A DNA stretch of 64,000 bases from Gnetum montanum (GCA_015680685.1 MNCI01004113.1:1059855-1123854), one strand, 5' to 3'; shown: positions 1 through 11,779, counted from the stretch's first letter. The notes: generated by a model not told the origin, from the letters alone. Numbers and translations are program-made.

Positions 1-560
1 AGATCCATTTTATTGGCATTGTTGTTGATATTTTTCATCTTTCTTGGTCCTCATGTTTTTCCATTTTATAGCTACCAGAGGTTCACTCTTAATCATGGGG
101 ACCCTAGCACAAATTTTTCAATTTTTTCCATTTTACTAATTTCCTAACCCCTACACTTTGGGTAGTTGCCAGTGATAAATCTCCAAACCAGTTTCTTCCA
201 TAACCATAACTCAACCAATGCACTTCATATCAAGGCAATGTATCAACTACATTATGGATTATCTATCCTTGCTCATTTGTGATTGTGTTGTGTGTGTAGA
301 TGGTGATCATACAAACAATGGACTAAGCTTGGAGGAAGCACTCAGGATGGACGAGAACTGGAGCATTTACAAAAGAAGCAAGTTTGGTGACATGGCTATG
401 GATAAACAATGAAAGACACAATCTTAGCATTCGTAGTAACACGCTTCATTTTCTTTCTCTCTCTTTCTCTACAAGCTGCCAAATAAAAGCTTGGATGTCA
501 TCTTTGTATGAGTGTTCACCACAATGATCATGAACACTAATGTTATAATATGCTTATTGA
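1..560. other. AT-rich intergenic DNA
   Basis: No coding, RNA or repeat structure is recognised. The only open frame, 64 codons starting near 218, has no family signature. Confidence 0.5.
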
Positions 561-574
561 TTCCTTCACTGGGC

Positions 575-1615
575 ATGTTGAGTCTATCATCCCATTTCAC
601 CGTCAATTGTCAATTAGTCAATAATCCCATACCTTTCCAATATTTTGTAAGGAACTCAAGAATGAGTTTTCATTTAGTCGTGAGGGTATGATGAGAGCAG
701 TTACTCTAGTAGTTATTCTAATTATTAGAGTGGTTACTCTAGCAGTTTATTCTAATTATTAGAGCAGTTACTCAAGCAGTTTATTCTTATTATTACAGAG
801 GTTACTCTAGCGGTTATCTTAGCAGTTATTCTAATTATTAGAGTGGTTACTCTAATTATTAGAGTAGTTGCTCCCAAGCCTATAAATATAATGCCCAAGC
901 GCACAATGAAAGAAGTCTTTTAGTAGTCAAGTAGCAAAACTCTTGTAGTCTGTTTGAAAGTTAGAGTATTTTCCAAGTGCCTACAGCAGGAGGTCTAAGT
1001 GTGGATGGATCTTTATTCAAGCATTGTGTACCTGAGCACACTTTATCTATTGCAATAAAGACGAGCTCTTTGATTCATCCTTGCAGCACTTGAGATTTTT
1101 TTTCTTATGCATTTCTTTTATTTTATTTTCTTATGCATTTATTTTATTTTATTCTATTTTATGCACTTTACATTTATGTTATTAGCGCACACAATACGAT
1201 CACTTCGAGCATGCGTGTAACACATGGTAACCCAATAACGATTAGCGTTTGGTAATCCTAGTAGTGTTGCGCTGGTTCAGGATGTGTACGGCAAGTGAGA
1301 ACGAATACTTGTGTTAGGATTAGTTTAAAGCCTAGTTAATCAGTAGTTAAGTTAAATTAGTCACTTAGTTATCTCTCTCTCTCCTCCCTTATTAGCAGCA
1401 AGACATAAAAACATAAAAGCTATAAAAATGATATGCCTCAAACTTACTTAACCATACAATCATGACATACAAGTAAGTTTGGGAAGACAATGATCAACCA
1501 ACCCATCCTTGTTCCACAAATGTGCATAGGCACTTAGTCCTTGGAATTCAACCAGATCGTGCGTGAAACACTCGTATTCATATGGTTGAGCGTAGGGGTA
1601 CCTCGCCACTCATCA
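575..1615 (+). mobile_element. LTR (family LTR-C), isolated copy
   Basis: This stretch aligns by eye with the reverse complement of 49378-50340. Shared landmarks are a GAATGAG/GGATGAG block near 660-680, a TATAAATATA box at 881-890 followed by an AAGCGCACAAT block, and an AATAAAG signal at 1054-1060. A U5-like tail includes TTGGTAATCC and a CTCGTATTCATATGGTTGAG block, and ends near CACTCATCA at about 1610. No matching internal domain follows, so it is probably a solo or truncated LTR. The left edge is approximate because this copy carries its own tandem repeat in U3. Confidence 0.6.
685..865. repeat. Imperfect tandem repeat in LTR U3
   Basis: About six degenerate copies of a 25-35 bp unit built on GTTACTCTAGCAGTT and TTCTAATTATTAGAG lie directly upstream of the TATA box at 881. 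The related LTR at 49.4-50.3 kb lacks this array, so it expanded in this copy or subfamily. Confidence 0.65.
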
Positions 1616-2640
1616 AGCTTCAATGACAAGGACCTATAATTATAGTTACATTATTTCTTTATATCATTTACCTTATTCTTGTTGCCTTGTGGGGTTGATG
1701 TGTTTCTTGCAAGAAGGCATCCTCATTGAACTTGTTGGGATCCTATGGAATTGAGTAGGTTTACAACACCAAAACATCCTGAAGTAGAGCTCAATTTTGT
1801 AAAGGTTGTGGGATCCTTGAAATCAGATTTTGAGATTGTTGAGAAACTAAATTGGACAATTTCATTTGTTAATCTTATCTCATAAAATCTTATACCAAAG
1901 CTCAGGATTTGAGAAGACGTCTCTAAGAAAAAGTAGATGTCCCAACCGAGAAGAATGCATTCACAAGAAAATGTCTTAAAAAAATAGTAGACATCTCCCT
2001 AGAGATGTCTCCTAAGAGACATCCCACTCTTCAAGAAGACATCTCTCAAGAATTAAGGTAGATCTTAGATAGATGTCCCAACTTCAAAAGAGACATCTAT
2101 GCTAGCCACTAGGTAGCTAGTGCATGAATTCTAAGGAGTTGTCAGAAACTCCAAAGTTATGAGAAGACGTTAAATTCTTGGGAATTGTGCAAGCACTATT
2201 CACATAAAAGCAATCATTGTCAAATCTATGCTCTTGTATTTGTGTCCTTAATGGTCACATCATTTGGTTAATTGTATGTAAATTGTTTGTTAAATTGAGC
2301 TTCAATGACAATAACCTATAATTATAGTTACATTCTTTCTTTGTATCATTTAATTTATTCTTGTTGCCCTATGGGGTTAATATGTTTCTTACAAGAAGGA
2401 ATCCTCATTGAACTTCTCGAGATCCTGTGGGATTGAATAGTCTTGCAACACCAAAACACTCCAAAGCATAGCTCAATTTTGTAAAGGTTGTGGGATCCTT
2501 GAAATCACATTCTGAGCTTGTTGGAACCTTGTAAGGTTGAGTGGTTTTGCAGCGATGAAACACTCCAATGCGGAGCTCAATGCTTGTATAGGATGTGGTA
2601 CCTTTCAAACCACATTTTTTAAGGAACAAAGTTTAGAGGT
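1613..2640 (+). repeat. Dispersed LTR-like module with about 102-bp subunits
   Basis: A block starting GCTTCAATGACAA at about 1613 recurs at about 2288, and both continue through TTCTTGTTGCC into a unit containing AAACACTCC and GAGCTCAA. In the second copy that unit is tandemly repeated with a period of about 102 bp (near 2412 and 2516). The module occurs again at about 14590-14870. The later copy leads into a TTATTCAACCCCCC stretch, which resembles the leader of some plant copia LTRs. No coding sequence is seen. The assignment as LTR fragments is inference. Confidence 0.5.
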
Positions 2641-3975
2641 GTGCATGGATTCTATCCTCTAAGTGTGGAAGTAAACAAGTTGGGGAACCATGTAAAAATT
2701 TGGTATGGTCTTTTGTGGTTGATTAATTTTCAATTTGGGGAACTATTGTCACATTTACACCACTTTTATGGAATAGATCTTATGAGGTAAGATTAACAAA
2801 TGAAATTGCCCAATTTAGCTTCTCAAAGATGATTGGAAAATGAGAGTTAAATTATTTATTTAAAATAGGGCAATGATGAGAAGCATGATGGAGAAAGGTG
2901 TTAAAGAAAAAGTGCTCTTTATATGCAAGGTTTGTACATTTTGAGTTCATAATTTCAAAAGCATGGAATTAATGAAAGCTTAGTAAGGTGTTTCCAACCT
3001 AAGTTATGAATAAATTTTGGTTTTCACTTGTATAATAGTGGAGGCGAAATTTGGGAATTAATTTGGAAATTGTAAAATAGTTTATTTACAATTGTATCTC
3101 CATTGGTTCTTGCAATATGTCAATTTATCAATTTATCAATTTCAATATAGTGGTAAATTGGATGGTCTAAGGAACAATAAAATTAAGTGGATAAATTTTT
3201 GCATCATTTTCCCTAGAAATACACAAAAAACTCTCTGGAAAACTGATGAATAACTCCATCACCTAAAAATCCATTATTATGCTATACATTCATATAATTC
3301 ATTATGTTATATTTCAATCTATGGTGGTTTCCAAACAGTGGTAGAAAATTAAGTTGCAAAGCTAAGAATCCCAAACCAAACAAAGGGAAAATATCTGGTT
3401 CAAGGGCTCAATAGCATTTGATGAATGTTGGCAAAGCAAGATCGTAATTTCAACACAAAATTAATAATATTCTTGTTAAACAGTGTTAAAATAATTAATG
3501 AAATTACCTAAAAATTCATCATTATTCCGAAAGAGAAACCCTTGCCATAGAAGAAATTATGATAATATGAAATGTAGCAGCAAAAAAATGAAAACTTAAA
3601 ATTTCTAGAAGAACACAAGCCCACTAACTAGGCAAAGGAGAAGATCTATATGAAATTAGTGTTCTAAAAAAATGATCATGCCAAACCTACAAGCATCAAT
3701 AATTCAACATAAAAAAGGCCTTGAGGCAACAACTATAAAATATTGGAAAATTGCGAGCTTAGGAATCCTAAATAAAGGGTATTCACAATGGCATTTTTTA
3801 ATGGCAATGCCAAAAATTTGGAAGATAGCTCCTCTCCGACAACCCGTTCATGAGCTCCACTTCACAAGGGATCACATAGCTACAGGGCATCGACTCAATG
3901 AAACCAAAACCAGGCCTGAATCTACGATTTCTTCTCCACGATGAAGGTAGTGATTACAAAGTAGCACCAAATGAT
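2641..3975. other. AT-rich intergenic DNA
   Basis: I see no recognisable genes or ordered repeats here. A 90-codon open frame at 3672-3944 has no family signature. Confidence 0.45.
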
Positions 3976-3979
3976 AATA

Positions 3980-5710
3980 AGTGTAGAGACCAAGGATGAG
4001 ACCAGTGGGAGTGCCATGCCTGAACTATAGTAGTAGGATCCAAAAGTAGGGAATGCAAGACACACAAGGAACATGCTTGACAAAGGTGGCATAATAGTGG
4101 ACATGACAACCACAAAGACAAATGTTGACGCAAGGCACATTAGATACAAACCATGTATATTAAGGTAACATGACCTTAATAATAATTTTATTTTAAAACA
4201 AAAGCAAATTATCACGAATAAAAAAACTAAGGTTTATTTAAATTGCAACTATTAATTTTTTTAAAAAGGAAGGTTTACGCTATGAAAATTTATAATTATT
4301 TAATAAATATAACTTTACTTTTTGGAAATTAAAAATTTTCAATGAAAGTTATAATCTCTCATGGAAGTTAGAAATAGATCTCCTTGATATTTGTAAGGTT
4401 GTGATTGCCAAGATGACACTTGCCAACTATGGCTTATTTCTCTCATAGAAGTTATAGCTTCTTAAGGAAGTTATGAATAAATTCCCTAGATATTTGTAAT
4501 TCCCTTAACTTCTCATGATTATTGTAACTACCCTAAGGTCACTATAAAAGGACCTTCAAAGGTAGAATTAAAGGGAGAGATTTGGGGGAAAAGAAACTTT
4601 GAAAAATATTGAAGATTTCTTGTAAAGAATGGCTTGTTAAAGAAAGTAATTTAGCTACTTTGTTATAATTCAATGAGTTTATTCCTTTCCAATTTGTTTC
4701 AATTACTTAGCTAGTGGTTTAGTAGTATCGTGCTTGGCATTTAATTTTTGGATTTTTCTAGATTTCCTTTATAGCTCTGTGTTTGCACAATATTAGACTT
4801 CTATTAAGGTTTTCCATATAAGAGCTTATGTTTTAAAAAATCATCTTGAGCAATTTAATAGTAATGTCGTGTAGAAATTACTTGTTTGAGTTTTGGGAAT
4901 CTAGAAAATCTTTGATATTTTGAGATGATTAAAATATCTTCATTGTTTTAAAGTATATTGCCTTAGAATTTCGATCCTAAATTTGTCAAATTTTTCTAAA
5001 GGCTCTATTGAATGTAATTCTTGACAACTATTAACTAGTTAAAATAGAAGCTTGTACTTTATCATTTACGCAGCATTTTTGGTAGTGTAATAAAATTATC
5101 TTTCATGAAATTACTTGTTGAGCTTAGAGAGTTTGGAAAATTCGTAGTTAAATTGAACCAAAATAGCTATATTGTAAAGTGTTTCCTCATGTCAATTTAT
5201 CTTGATTAAATGTTTGAGATACCACACAAATCTACTTATGTTTCTTTTCTCTTTCTAAGTCCATTGAATCTTGTTCTATTTCTAGTTTTCTGTGGAATTT
5301 TCTCTATGGGAAAAATTAGGAGTAGATTGGTAGAATTGTGCGTAAATGTTTTGTGAAATTTTATTTTTTACAAGTAGTATACTATAGAAACTATATAGAC
5401 TAAGTGATTGGACAAAATAGGAACCTTCAACAACTCATAGTATTTGACAAAGTTAGCTAAATTTCTTTCATGATAGCCAATTATAGTTTCATACACAACC
5501 CAACCATTTCAACATTCAAAACAACAAACACATAGTCACATTTAGTTTGTTTCATAACCACTAAGTCTATTTGGAGATATTTAGGTCTTAGTGTTGCTAA
5601 AGACCAACAAGCACCTAAACCCCATTTGAAAAATACCTTTGCATCCCATGATCCTCAAAGTCACAAGATCAGAAGTTCCCAATGTTGGCAATCCCAAATA
5701 GTCACCAACA
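3980..5710 (+). mobile_element. Element A, 5' LTR
   Basis: The segment matches 10100-10506 joined to 13168-14442, and its downstream half also matches 11780-13167. Landmarks are a TATAAAAG box at 4543-4550, a GGGAGAGATTTGGGGG block in the presumed R region, and a terminal GTCACCAACA at 5710. The end is firm because a primer-binding site follows at once. The start is fuzzy: homology with the right copy fades near 3950-3990 and no TG terminus with a matching duplication was found. A minus-strand 97-codon frame at 3922-4215 reads like membrane protein, but it lies in the LTR and is broken in the other copy. Confidence 0.6.
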
Positions 5711-5715
5711 ATTCT

Positions 5716-5734
5716 TTTAGCATTAGAAGGAGGG
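5716..5734 (+). promoter_or_regulatory. Primer-binding site of element A (degenerate)
   Basis: TTTTAGCATTAGAAGGAGGG starts within 6 bp of the LTR end. Apart from an inserted T and a few changes it is the same site as at 53543-53560 and in the miniature array. All resemble the complement of the plant tRNA-Asn 3' end. Similar fragments recur near 5812 and 5885, so the leader is partly duplicated. Confidence 0.5.
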
Positions 5735-6141
5735 TAGGAAAATTTATCACCTAAGTTCATAAGTTAACAACTTATTACATTCAAAGAGCCTAATAGTCCT
5801 AGCATGCCAACAATTCTTTTGGCACTAGAATAAGGGTAGAACATTTGTCATCTAAGTTCATAAAACTGATAGTCCTAGCACACCAACAATTCTCTTTGTT
5901 GCCAAGAGGGCTTAAGAAATTAGATACTATTTTTAGTTAATAACTAAATAGACTAATAATTTGAAAGATTTCAATGGTTTTAGAGAATTTTCTAATTAGA
6001 AGACTATTTACTCATTAGAGGAAGAACAAAAGAAGGTTCTTGAGTTTCGGATAAGTAGTAAAGACTAGAAGGATAATAAGATCACCCATTCTATCTAGTT
6101 TATTAATCTATAAGATAAGGACAAAGAAATATAAAAGTTCA

Positions 6142-7210
6142 ATGATCAAAAGGAATTCTAATCAGATGGCAAATCCATGGCAAAGAGTTATACCATTAGG
6201 ATTTCAAAACTATAATGATATTCCTAAGGTAGTTTACAAATATTTGCCTAAGCCTTTTATTCCTGGAAAAGCTTACTTGGCTAAAAAATACATTCACTTG
6301 TTTGAGTTAACTTTAGCTCATGCAAATATTCAACACCAAGATCAAGCTTGTAGGTTATTTATAGCAAATTTAAAGGATATGGCTAAGATTTGGTATTCAA
6401 ACTTGCCAAACAACAATATCACAAGTTGGGATGATATGAAATTTCTTTTCTTGGTCTAGTTTGGCAATCAATTCAATCAACAACAATTGTATTATGGGCT
6501 AGTACAAGCTAAACAAGGATTTAAAGAGTCAATTAGAAATTTCAATATTAAGTTTCAACGAATTTGTGGGCTTTTTCAAAGACAATATAGACCATCAGAC
6601 AAAATGCATAGAGATACTTATCTTCAGGCTGTGAATCCCAATATTTCAATTTGGTTGAGAAGAACTCCAAACTTGATAATACTAAATGACTACTTTAGTA
6701 AAGCTATATAGTTAGAAAAACAACTGAACTTGAACAGTGAAGAGATTATCACAACTCAAAGGAGAGAAGAAAAGATGATGATTCCTATGCAAGATTTTCC
6801 TTAGCTTAAATCATTACCAAGGCCATCTCATGTTAAGATAGAGTAAGAGTCAAAAAGGAAAGAATCTAAAATGGATAGTTAATGAGAGACTTGTCCAAAA
6901 AAGTAGCAAAACTAGAAAAGGCTTTGGCAAGACTTAAAATGAAGTAAGAAAAGAAAAATAGAAAATATAAGCATCAAGATACTAAGTTAGTAGAAGATGA
7001 GGATGAAAATGATTTTGCTATGTCTAAATTCTTTGACATTGAATCAGATAATAAGCTATCTAGTGTTCATTACATAAGCAAATCTTCTAATAGTGGATCT
7101 AGTGATACCTCTTCCTTGTCAAGTTCTAAAGAGAATATATCATCAAATGAAGAGTGTAATAACAATGCAGAAAATGGATATAATCTACAATCAAAAGAAA
7201 TATTAACTAC
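6142..7210 (+). pseudogene. Element A gag remnant (Ty3/gypsy type)
   Basis: Gag forms the retrotransposon particle. The open part reads through a typical plant retrotransposon gag core: an IPL/PKPF region, then an AKIWYSNLP stretch followed by ITSWDDMKFLF, where family members have the conserved W-Y-L and W-L-F pattern. In-frame TAG codons at 6457-6459 and 6709-6711 interrupt the frame. After them the reading shifts and ends in a Ser/Asn-rich acidic tail (7020-7210). No zinc knuckle can be read. The gene stops at the miniature-element insertion at 7211 and its downstream region resumes at 9289. It is not functional. No reverse transcriptase or integrase follows. Confidence 0.7.
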
Positions 7211-7832
7211 TGTTGATGCATAAATTTTGGTCATGCCAACACCGGAAAAACTCGTTTGAGAAGACTATTGCCTAGGGCGCCTCCCGTACGGGTACGGAAA
7301 CCCAGGAATAGTCTCAGCTGGAGAGAGCCATGTGACCAAGTGATAGAGAGATAGAGAGAGAAAATACAGATAGAGATAGAACAAGGAGAGAGAAACGAAT
7401 GTCCAATGTCCAAATTGCTGTGAAAATAGAAGAAAATTTGTTGATGCCCAACCGTCTAAATTGCTCAAAAAAGAAAACCTGTCGACGCCCAACCGTCTAA
7501 ATTGCTGCCGACCCCCAACCGTCTAAATTGCTACTGACGCCCAACCGTCTAAATCGCTGTCGAAAAGAAAATCTGGGAAGAGAGATGGTTTAATCCAAGG
7601 CTTCATGGCCCTGGCCTCATTGGCCTAGGGCTTCCTGGCCTGACTTCTCCTCTGACTCCCCCCTTCAACTTCATCACCCTGATGGCTTTTTATAGCCAAT
7701 TTTAGGGTTAGGGTAACCCATCTTTTTTTATTTTTTTATTTTTTATTCTTCTTTCTTTTTTTTTATTCTCTTTTTTTTTAAAAATAAAGAAAGGCCCCAT
7801 GCCAAGCAAGCATGGGCGTGTTGGTATCAACA
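7211..7832 (-). repeat. Miniature element LTR, copy 1
   Basis: This LTR is 622 bp. Read on the minus strand it carries a telo-box (CCCTAACCCTAAA, about 7701-7713) just upstream of a TATAAAAAG box (about 7686-7694), so transcription runs leftward. A minisatellite of about 25 bp with core CCCAACCGTCTAAATTGCT lies at about 7440-7560. A T-rich low-complexity tract fills about 7725-7785. Confidence 0.8.
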
Positions 7833-7904
7833 CTTAGCCCCCAACCGAAAAAGAAAAGAGGAAAAAAATGGTCAAGCCAGGCCCTCCTTCTAGCACCAAA
7901 AAGG
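7833..7904 (-). other. Internal domain 1 of the miniature element (72 bp)
   Basis: On the minus strand it begins CCTTTTTGGTGCTAGAAGG, which contains the primer-binding site. It ends GGTTGGGGGCTAAG directly before the next LTR, which is a plausible polypurine tract. It has no coding capacity. Confidence 0.75.
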
Positions 7905-8551
7905 TGTTGATGCGTAAATTTTGGTCATGCCAACACCGGAAAAACTCTTTTGAGAAGACTATTGCCTAGGGCGCCTTCCGTATGGGTACGGAAACCCGGG
8001 AATAGTCTCAGCTGGAGAGAACCATGTGACCAAGTGATAGAGATATAGAGAGAGAAAATACAGATAGAGATAGAACAAGGAGAGAGAAACGGACGTCCAA
8101 CTTCCAAATTGCTGTGAAAATAGAAGAAAATTTGCTGACGCCCAACCGTCTAAATTGCTGCCAACGCCCAACCGTCCAAATTGCTCAGAAAAGAAAATCT
8201 GCCGACGCCCAACCGTCTAAATTGCTGCCGACGCCCAACCGTCTAAATTGCTGTCGACGCCCAACTGTCTAAATTGCTGCCAAAAAGAAAATTTGGGAAG
8301 AGAGAGGGTTTAGTCCAAGGCTTCATGGCTCTGGCCTCATTGGCCTAGGGCTTCCTGGCCTGACTTCTCCTCTGCCTCCCCCTCCAACTCCATGACCTTG
8401 ATGGCTTTTTTATAGCCAATTTTAGGGTTAGGGTAACCCATCTCTCTTTTTTTTTTATTTTTTTTTATTCTTTCTTTTTTTTTATTCTCTTTTTTTTTTT
8501 AAATAAACAAAGGCCCCATGCCAAGCAAGCATGGGCATGTTGGTATCAACA
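7905..8551 (-). repeat. Miniature element LTR, copy 2 (central)
   Basis: This LTR is 647 bp and has the same termini, telo-box, TATA box and minisatellite as its neighbours. The minisatellite (about 8140-8285) has a different unit number from copy 1. This LTR is shared by the two internal domains. Confidence 0.8.
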
Positions 8552-8623
8552 CTTAGCCTCCAACCGAAAAGGAAAAGAGGAAAAAAATGGTCAAGTCAGG
8601 CCCTCCTTCTAGCGCCAAAAAGG
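8552..8623 (-). other. Internal domain 2 of the miniature element (72 bp)
   Basis: Nearly identical to internal domain 1. Its primer-binding site reads TTGGCGCTAGAAGGAGGG on the minus strand. That is the best match in the window to the complement of the plant tRNA-Asn(GUU) 3' end including CCA, as I recall that tRNA. Confidence 0.75.
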
Positions 8624-9288
8624 TGTTGATGCATAAATTTTGGTCATGCCAACACCGGAAAAACTCGTTTGAGGAGACTATTGCCTAGGGTGCCTCCCGT
8701 ATGGGTATGGAAACCCGGGAATAGTCTCAGCTAGAGAGAACCATGTGACCAAGTGATAGAGAGATAGAGAGAGAAAATACAGATAGAGATAGAACAAGGA
8801 GAGAGAAACGGACGTCCAACGTCCAAATTGCTGTGAAAATAGAAGAAAATTTGTTGACGCCCAACCGTCTAAATTGCTCAGAAAAGAAAACCTGCCGACG
8901 CCCAACCGTCTAAATTGCTGCCAATGCCCAACCGTCTAAATTGCTGCCGACGCCCAACCGTCTAAATTGCTGCCGACGCCCAACTGTCTAAATCGCTGCC
9001 GAAAAGAAAATCTGGGAAGAGAGAGGGTTTAGTCCAAGGCTTCATGGCCCTGGCCTCATTGGCCTAAGGCTTCGTGACCTAACTTCTCCTCTGACTCCCC
9101 CCTTCAACTTCATCACCCTGATGGCTTTTTATAGCCAATTTTAGGGTTAGGGTAACCCATTTTTTTTTATTTTTTTATTTTTTTTATTTTTTTATTTTTT
9201 ATTCTTCTTTCTTTTTTTTTATTCTCTTTTTTTTTTAAAATAAACAAAGGCCCCATGCCAAGCAAGCATGGGCGTGTTGGTATCAACA
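8624..9288 (-). repeat. Miniature element LTR, copy 3
   Basis: This LTR is 665 bp, the longest copy, through extra minisatellite units (about 8848-9000) and a longer T-rich tract (about 9160-9230). The terminal CAACA is followed by the target duplication ACTAC at 9289-9293. Confidence 0.8.
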
Positions 9289-10137
9289 ACTACTTATAAG
9301 CCTCCAATTGTCATTACTAATCAATCCACTAAGAGAAAGGCTTTTAAAACAAGTAGAAGAGAGAAAAATAAAAGTAAAGAAGATCAAGTAGAGCAAAGTA
9401 CTCAAGATCAGACTTCTAATAAATAGATGAAGAAACTAGGCTTTTATGGAGATGGAGAATATGATCTAGTTGAAGATATAAAATATGTTAAGGCTAATAT
9501 TAGCATATATCAATTATTACAAATAGGAGATTAGCAAAGAAAAGCTTTAGAGCTTATTAAAGATGAAAGGAGAATTGAAGAATTAGAGTGAAGCTATATA
9601 TCTAACATTGATAAGACAACGAAAGCTAGCTATGATTACACTCCTGATAAAGAAGGTCCTCCTTTTCTTTTGACAATGAATTTAAAGGATAAATATCTAC
9701 ACAATTGTTTGGTTGATTCTGGTGCTACATCTACTACTATGTCATTGTCTATATGCAAAAAACTTAGTTTGGCTCTTGAAGAATATAATAAAAAGATTGT
9801 TCAAGCGGACAAGAGTAGAGTGAAGATTGTAGATCAATTACCCAATGTTCTATTGAAAATTGCTTCTAAACCTCGTATAAAAAGTAAAGTAACTATCCAA
9901 GTAGCAAATATACCAAACTCACATAGTCTTTTGTTGAGTAGAAGTTGGAGTAAGAATTTCTTTGGTTACATATCGACAAATTATTCACATATGTGGCTAC
10001 CTTGGAAAGGGGAACCAAATCAAATATACATATATAGTGAATCTTTAATGATTAAGAACATTACTTCAAATGAGCAACACCAAGCGGTAATGAGTGTAAA
10101 AACCAAAGGTGATGTCGACAGGAGTGTCATGCCTTAA
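9289..10137 (+). pseudogene. Element A protease remnant
   Basis: This continues the element A internal region after the miniature array. The first part (about 9420-9600) contains a KANIS-type motif that precedes the protease in many plant gypsy polyproteins; several in-frame stops interrupt it. From 9670 a 155-codon frame holds the retroviral-type aspartic protease signature VDSGAT near residue 16, followed by a plausible flap and core. It ends at a TAA in the 3' LTR homology region. There is no room for reverse transcriptase, RNase H or integrase before the 3' LTR, so element A appears to be a gag-protease-only, non-autonomous element. Confidence 0.65.
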
Positions 10138-10506
10138 CCGCAGCAGCCTAGAAGTAGGGGATGCAAGACACACAAGAAATGTGTATGATAGAGGCAGCAT
10201 AGCAATGGGCATGATAGCCATGAAAGACAAATTGATGCAAGGCAAATTAGATACAAAGCAAGTATATTAAGGTCACATGGCCTCAATAACAATTTTATTT
10301 TAAAACAAAAACAAATTATCACAAACAAAAAAACTAAGGTTTATTTAAATTACAATTAGTAATTTCAAAATGTGTGAATTTATAATCATTTAATAAATAT
10401 AATTCTACTTTTTGGGAATTAAAAGTTTCTAATCAAAGTTATAGATAGATCTCCTTGATATTTGTAAGGTTGTAATTGCCAAGAAGACACTTGCCAACAA
10501 TGGCTT
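10100..10506 (+). mobile_element. Element A, 3' LTR, first part
   Basis: Aligns with 3990-4445, including a GCAAGACACACAAG block and an ATTTTATTTTAAAACAAAA block. The match breaks after TGGCTT at 10506 and resumes at 13168, so the LTR was split by a later insertion. Confidence 0.6.
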
Positions 10507-11779
10507 CATTGTCACATTTTAGCCATTTCATGGTGCAGTCATAATCATTGCTAAAGAAAATTTGGTTCCTAATTTTATTCCAAAATTTAGGAACTGAATA
10601 AAGGTTAGCCAGAGAATATACAAGATGGCTACCTTATCAAAATAAGAATGAAGAAGATGGGTACCTTATGAAGAAGATGGGTGCATTAGGAGCAGGAACA
10701 ACACAAAAACCAGATTGTAAATACATTAGTGAAAATGTTTTACTAAAGGAAAAAAAACTGTGACAGAGGTGGAGTAAAATTCATGATGCTCGAAACCCTG
10801 GATAATGCACCAAAAAGATGGTTGTTGCAGAATGCACGGCAGTGGAGCCATCATATTTGATTATTATAACAATACCATATACCAGGTAGCATATTTGACT
10901 AAGCTGATGCCTGAGTTTACTTTTCAAGGTATGAGGGTTATTTGCGTCTGTATTTGAAACTGTTGCCTGCCTGCTGCCAAGCTAAGGCAGTTATCAACGA
11001 TGCTGTCGTGTCTGGCTGTCAACGCTTGTACAACCTCATCGACCATAACACAACATATCAATCCACGATGGATGGATCCGACAGGCAGAATAATTGTACG
11101 GCCCGCTGCTGGGCCTCATCCTAATGCCACCACCGCTATGTGCTGCTTTGTTCTGCACTGCAGCTGCGTCACCTGTTTGCTTTGTGCGGCCACCTTTGTT
11201 ACTGTGGCTACTTTCATGTTTTGAATTTTTGCAGTGCTGCCTCCAACTCCAGCCAACCCTCCAACGCTTGACAGCACTTGTTAACTGCCATAACGCTGCT
11301 CACCACGTAGCACCATGCTCCATCTCCTCAAGCTTGACATGTGCTTGGGATTCTCAACGCGTACCCTTTTGCAACTCGCCCGGCGGCGTTGCAGGTTGTT
11401 CAGAACTTCGTTTTCAGAAGAGAGTGTGAAAGGAAAAGCAGTATATGTCTGGAACTCTGGATGAATGTGAAAGGAAAAGCAGTATATGTCTGGAACTCTG
11501 GATGAATGCGATGTGAATGATAGCTGCGTAAGCTTTACTGTGGATATTGTTATCAGTACTACATAAAAATAGTGGCTTTTCCAGAAGAACTTGTGCCCTA
11601 CCTGTGAGGCGTCTGCGTCAGCCTAGTTCTGTTACTTATATTACTGCGGATATATATTTGTTATGGAATTCATTGTATTTAAGGCATATCTATTTCATAC
11701 TTTTGTAACCTTATATGGATCAGCTTTACTACTTTCTTGCAGTGGCCTAATGCCCAGGATTGCCCAATTATTGTTGTTG
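10507..11779. other. Unclassified insert with a GC-richer patch
   Basis: This is the unexplained part of the 2.66-kb segment that splits the element A 3' LTR. It contains a GC-richer stretch at about 10950-11430 with several overlapping open frames of up to 111 codons but no family signature. A 41-bp tandem duplication lies at 11425-11506, and a (TTG)n run at about 11771-11786. Such runs end some plant SINEs and LINEs, so a non-LTR element tail is possible. Confidence 0.35.
11425..11506. repeat. 41-bp perfect tandem duplication
   Basis: The unit starting TGTGAAAGGAAAAGC at 11425 is repeated at 11466 without visible change. Confidence 0.9.

Larger units (their letters stand above)
7211..9288 (-). 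mobile_element. Tandem array of a miniature pol-less LTR retrotransposon
   Basis: The order is LTR (7211-7832), 72-bp internal (7833-7904), LTR (7905-8551), 72-bp internal (8552-8623), LTR (8624-9288). Every LTR starts TGTTGATGC and ends GGTATCAACA, so the termini are inverted repeats. The whole array is flanked by the 5-bp duplication ACTAC (7206-7210 and 9289-9293), so it entered as one insertion. On the minus strand each internal segment holds only a primer-binding site just after the LTR and a G-rich putative polypurine tract just before the next. It fits the TRIM/SMART class of non-autonomous elements, but the LTRs are unusually long for that class. Confidence 0.85.

Noticed and set aside
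685-865. CRISPR-like array
   Set aside because: The units are contiguous, diverged and unequal in length with no regular spacers, and the setting is a plant LTR.
3922-4215. 97-codon minus-strand membrane-protein-like ORF
   Set aside because: It lies in the LTR or LTR-edge region of element A. Its homologue at 10134-10328 is frame-broken. Hydrophobicity is expected from the AT-rich composition.
7231-8905. Repeated minus-strand ORFs of 60-75 codons in the miniature array, with near-identical FLSPCSISICIF-type translations
   Set aside because: They lie inside the LTRs, overlap in two frames and follow the low-complexity GAGAGATAGAG tract. Similarity between copies is explained by the LTR repetition itself.
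10942-11429. Overlapping Cys-rich ORFs in the GC-richer patch
   Set aside because: Two frames are open at once with similar composition, no motif is recognised and no splice structure is evident.
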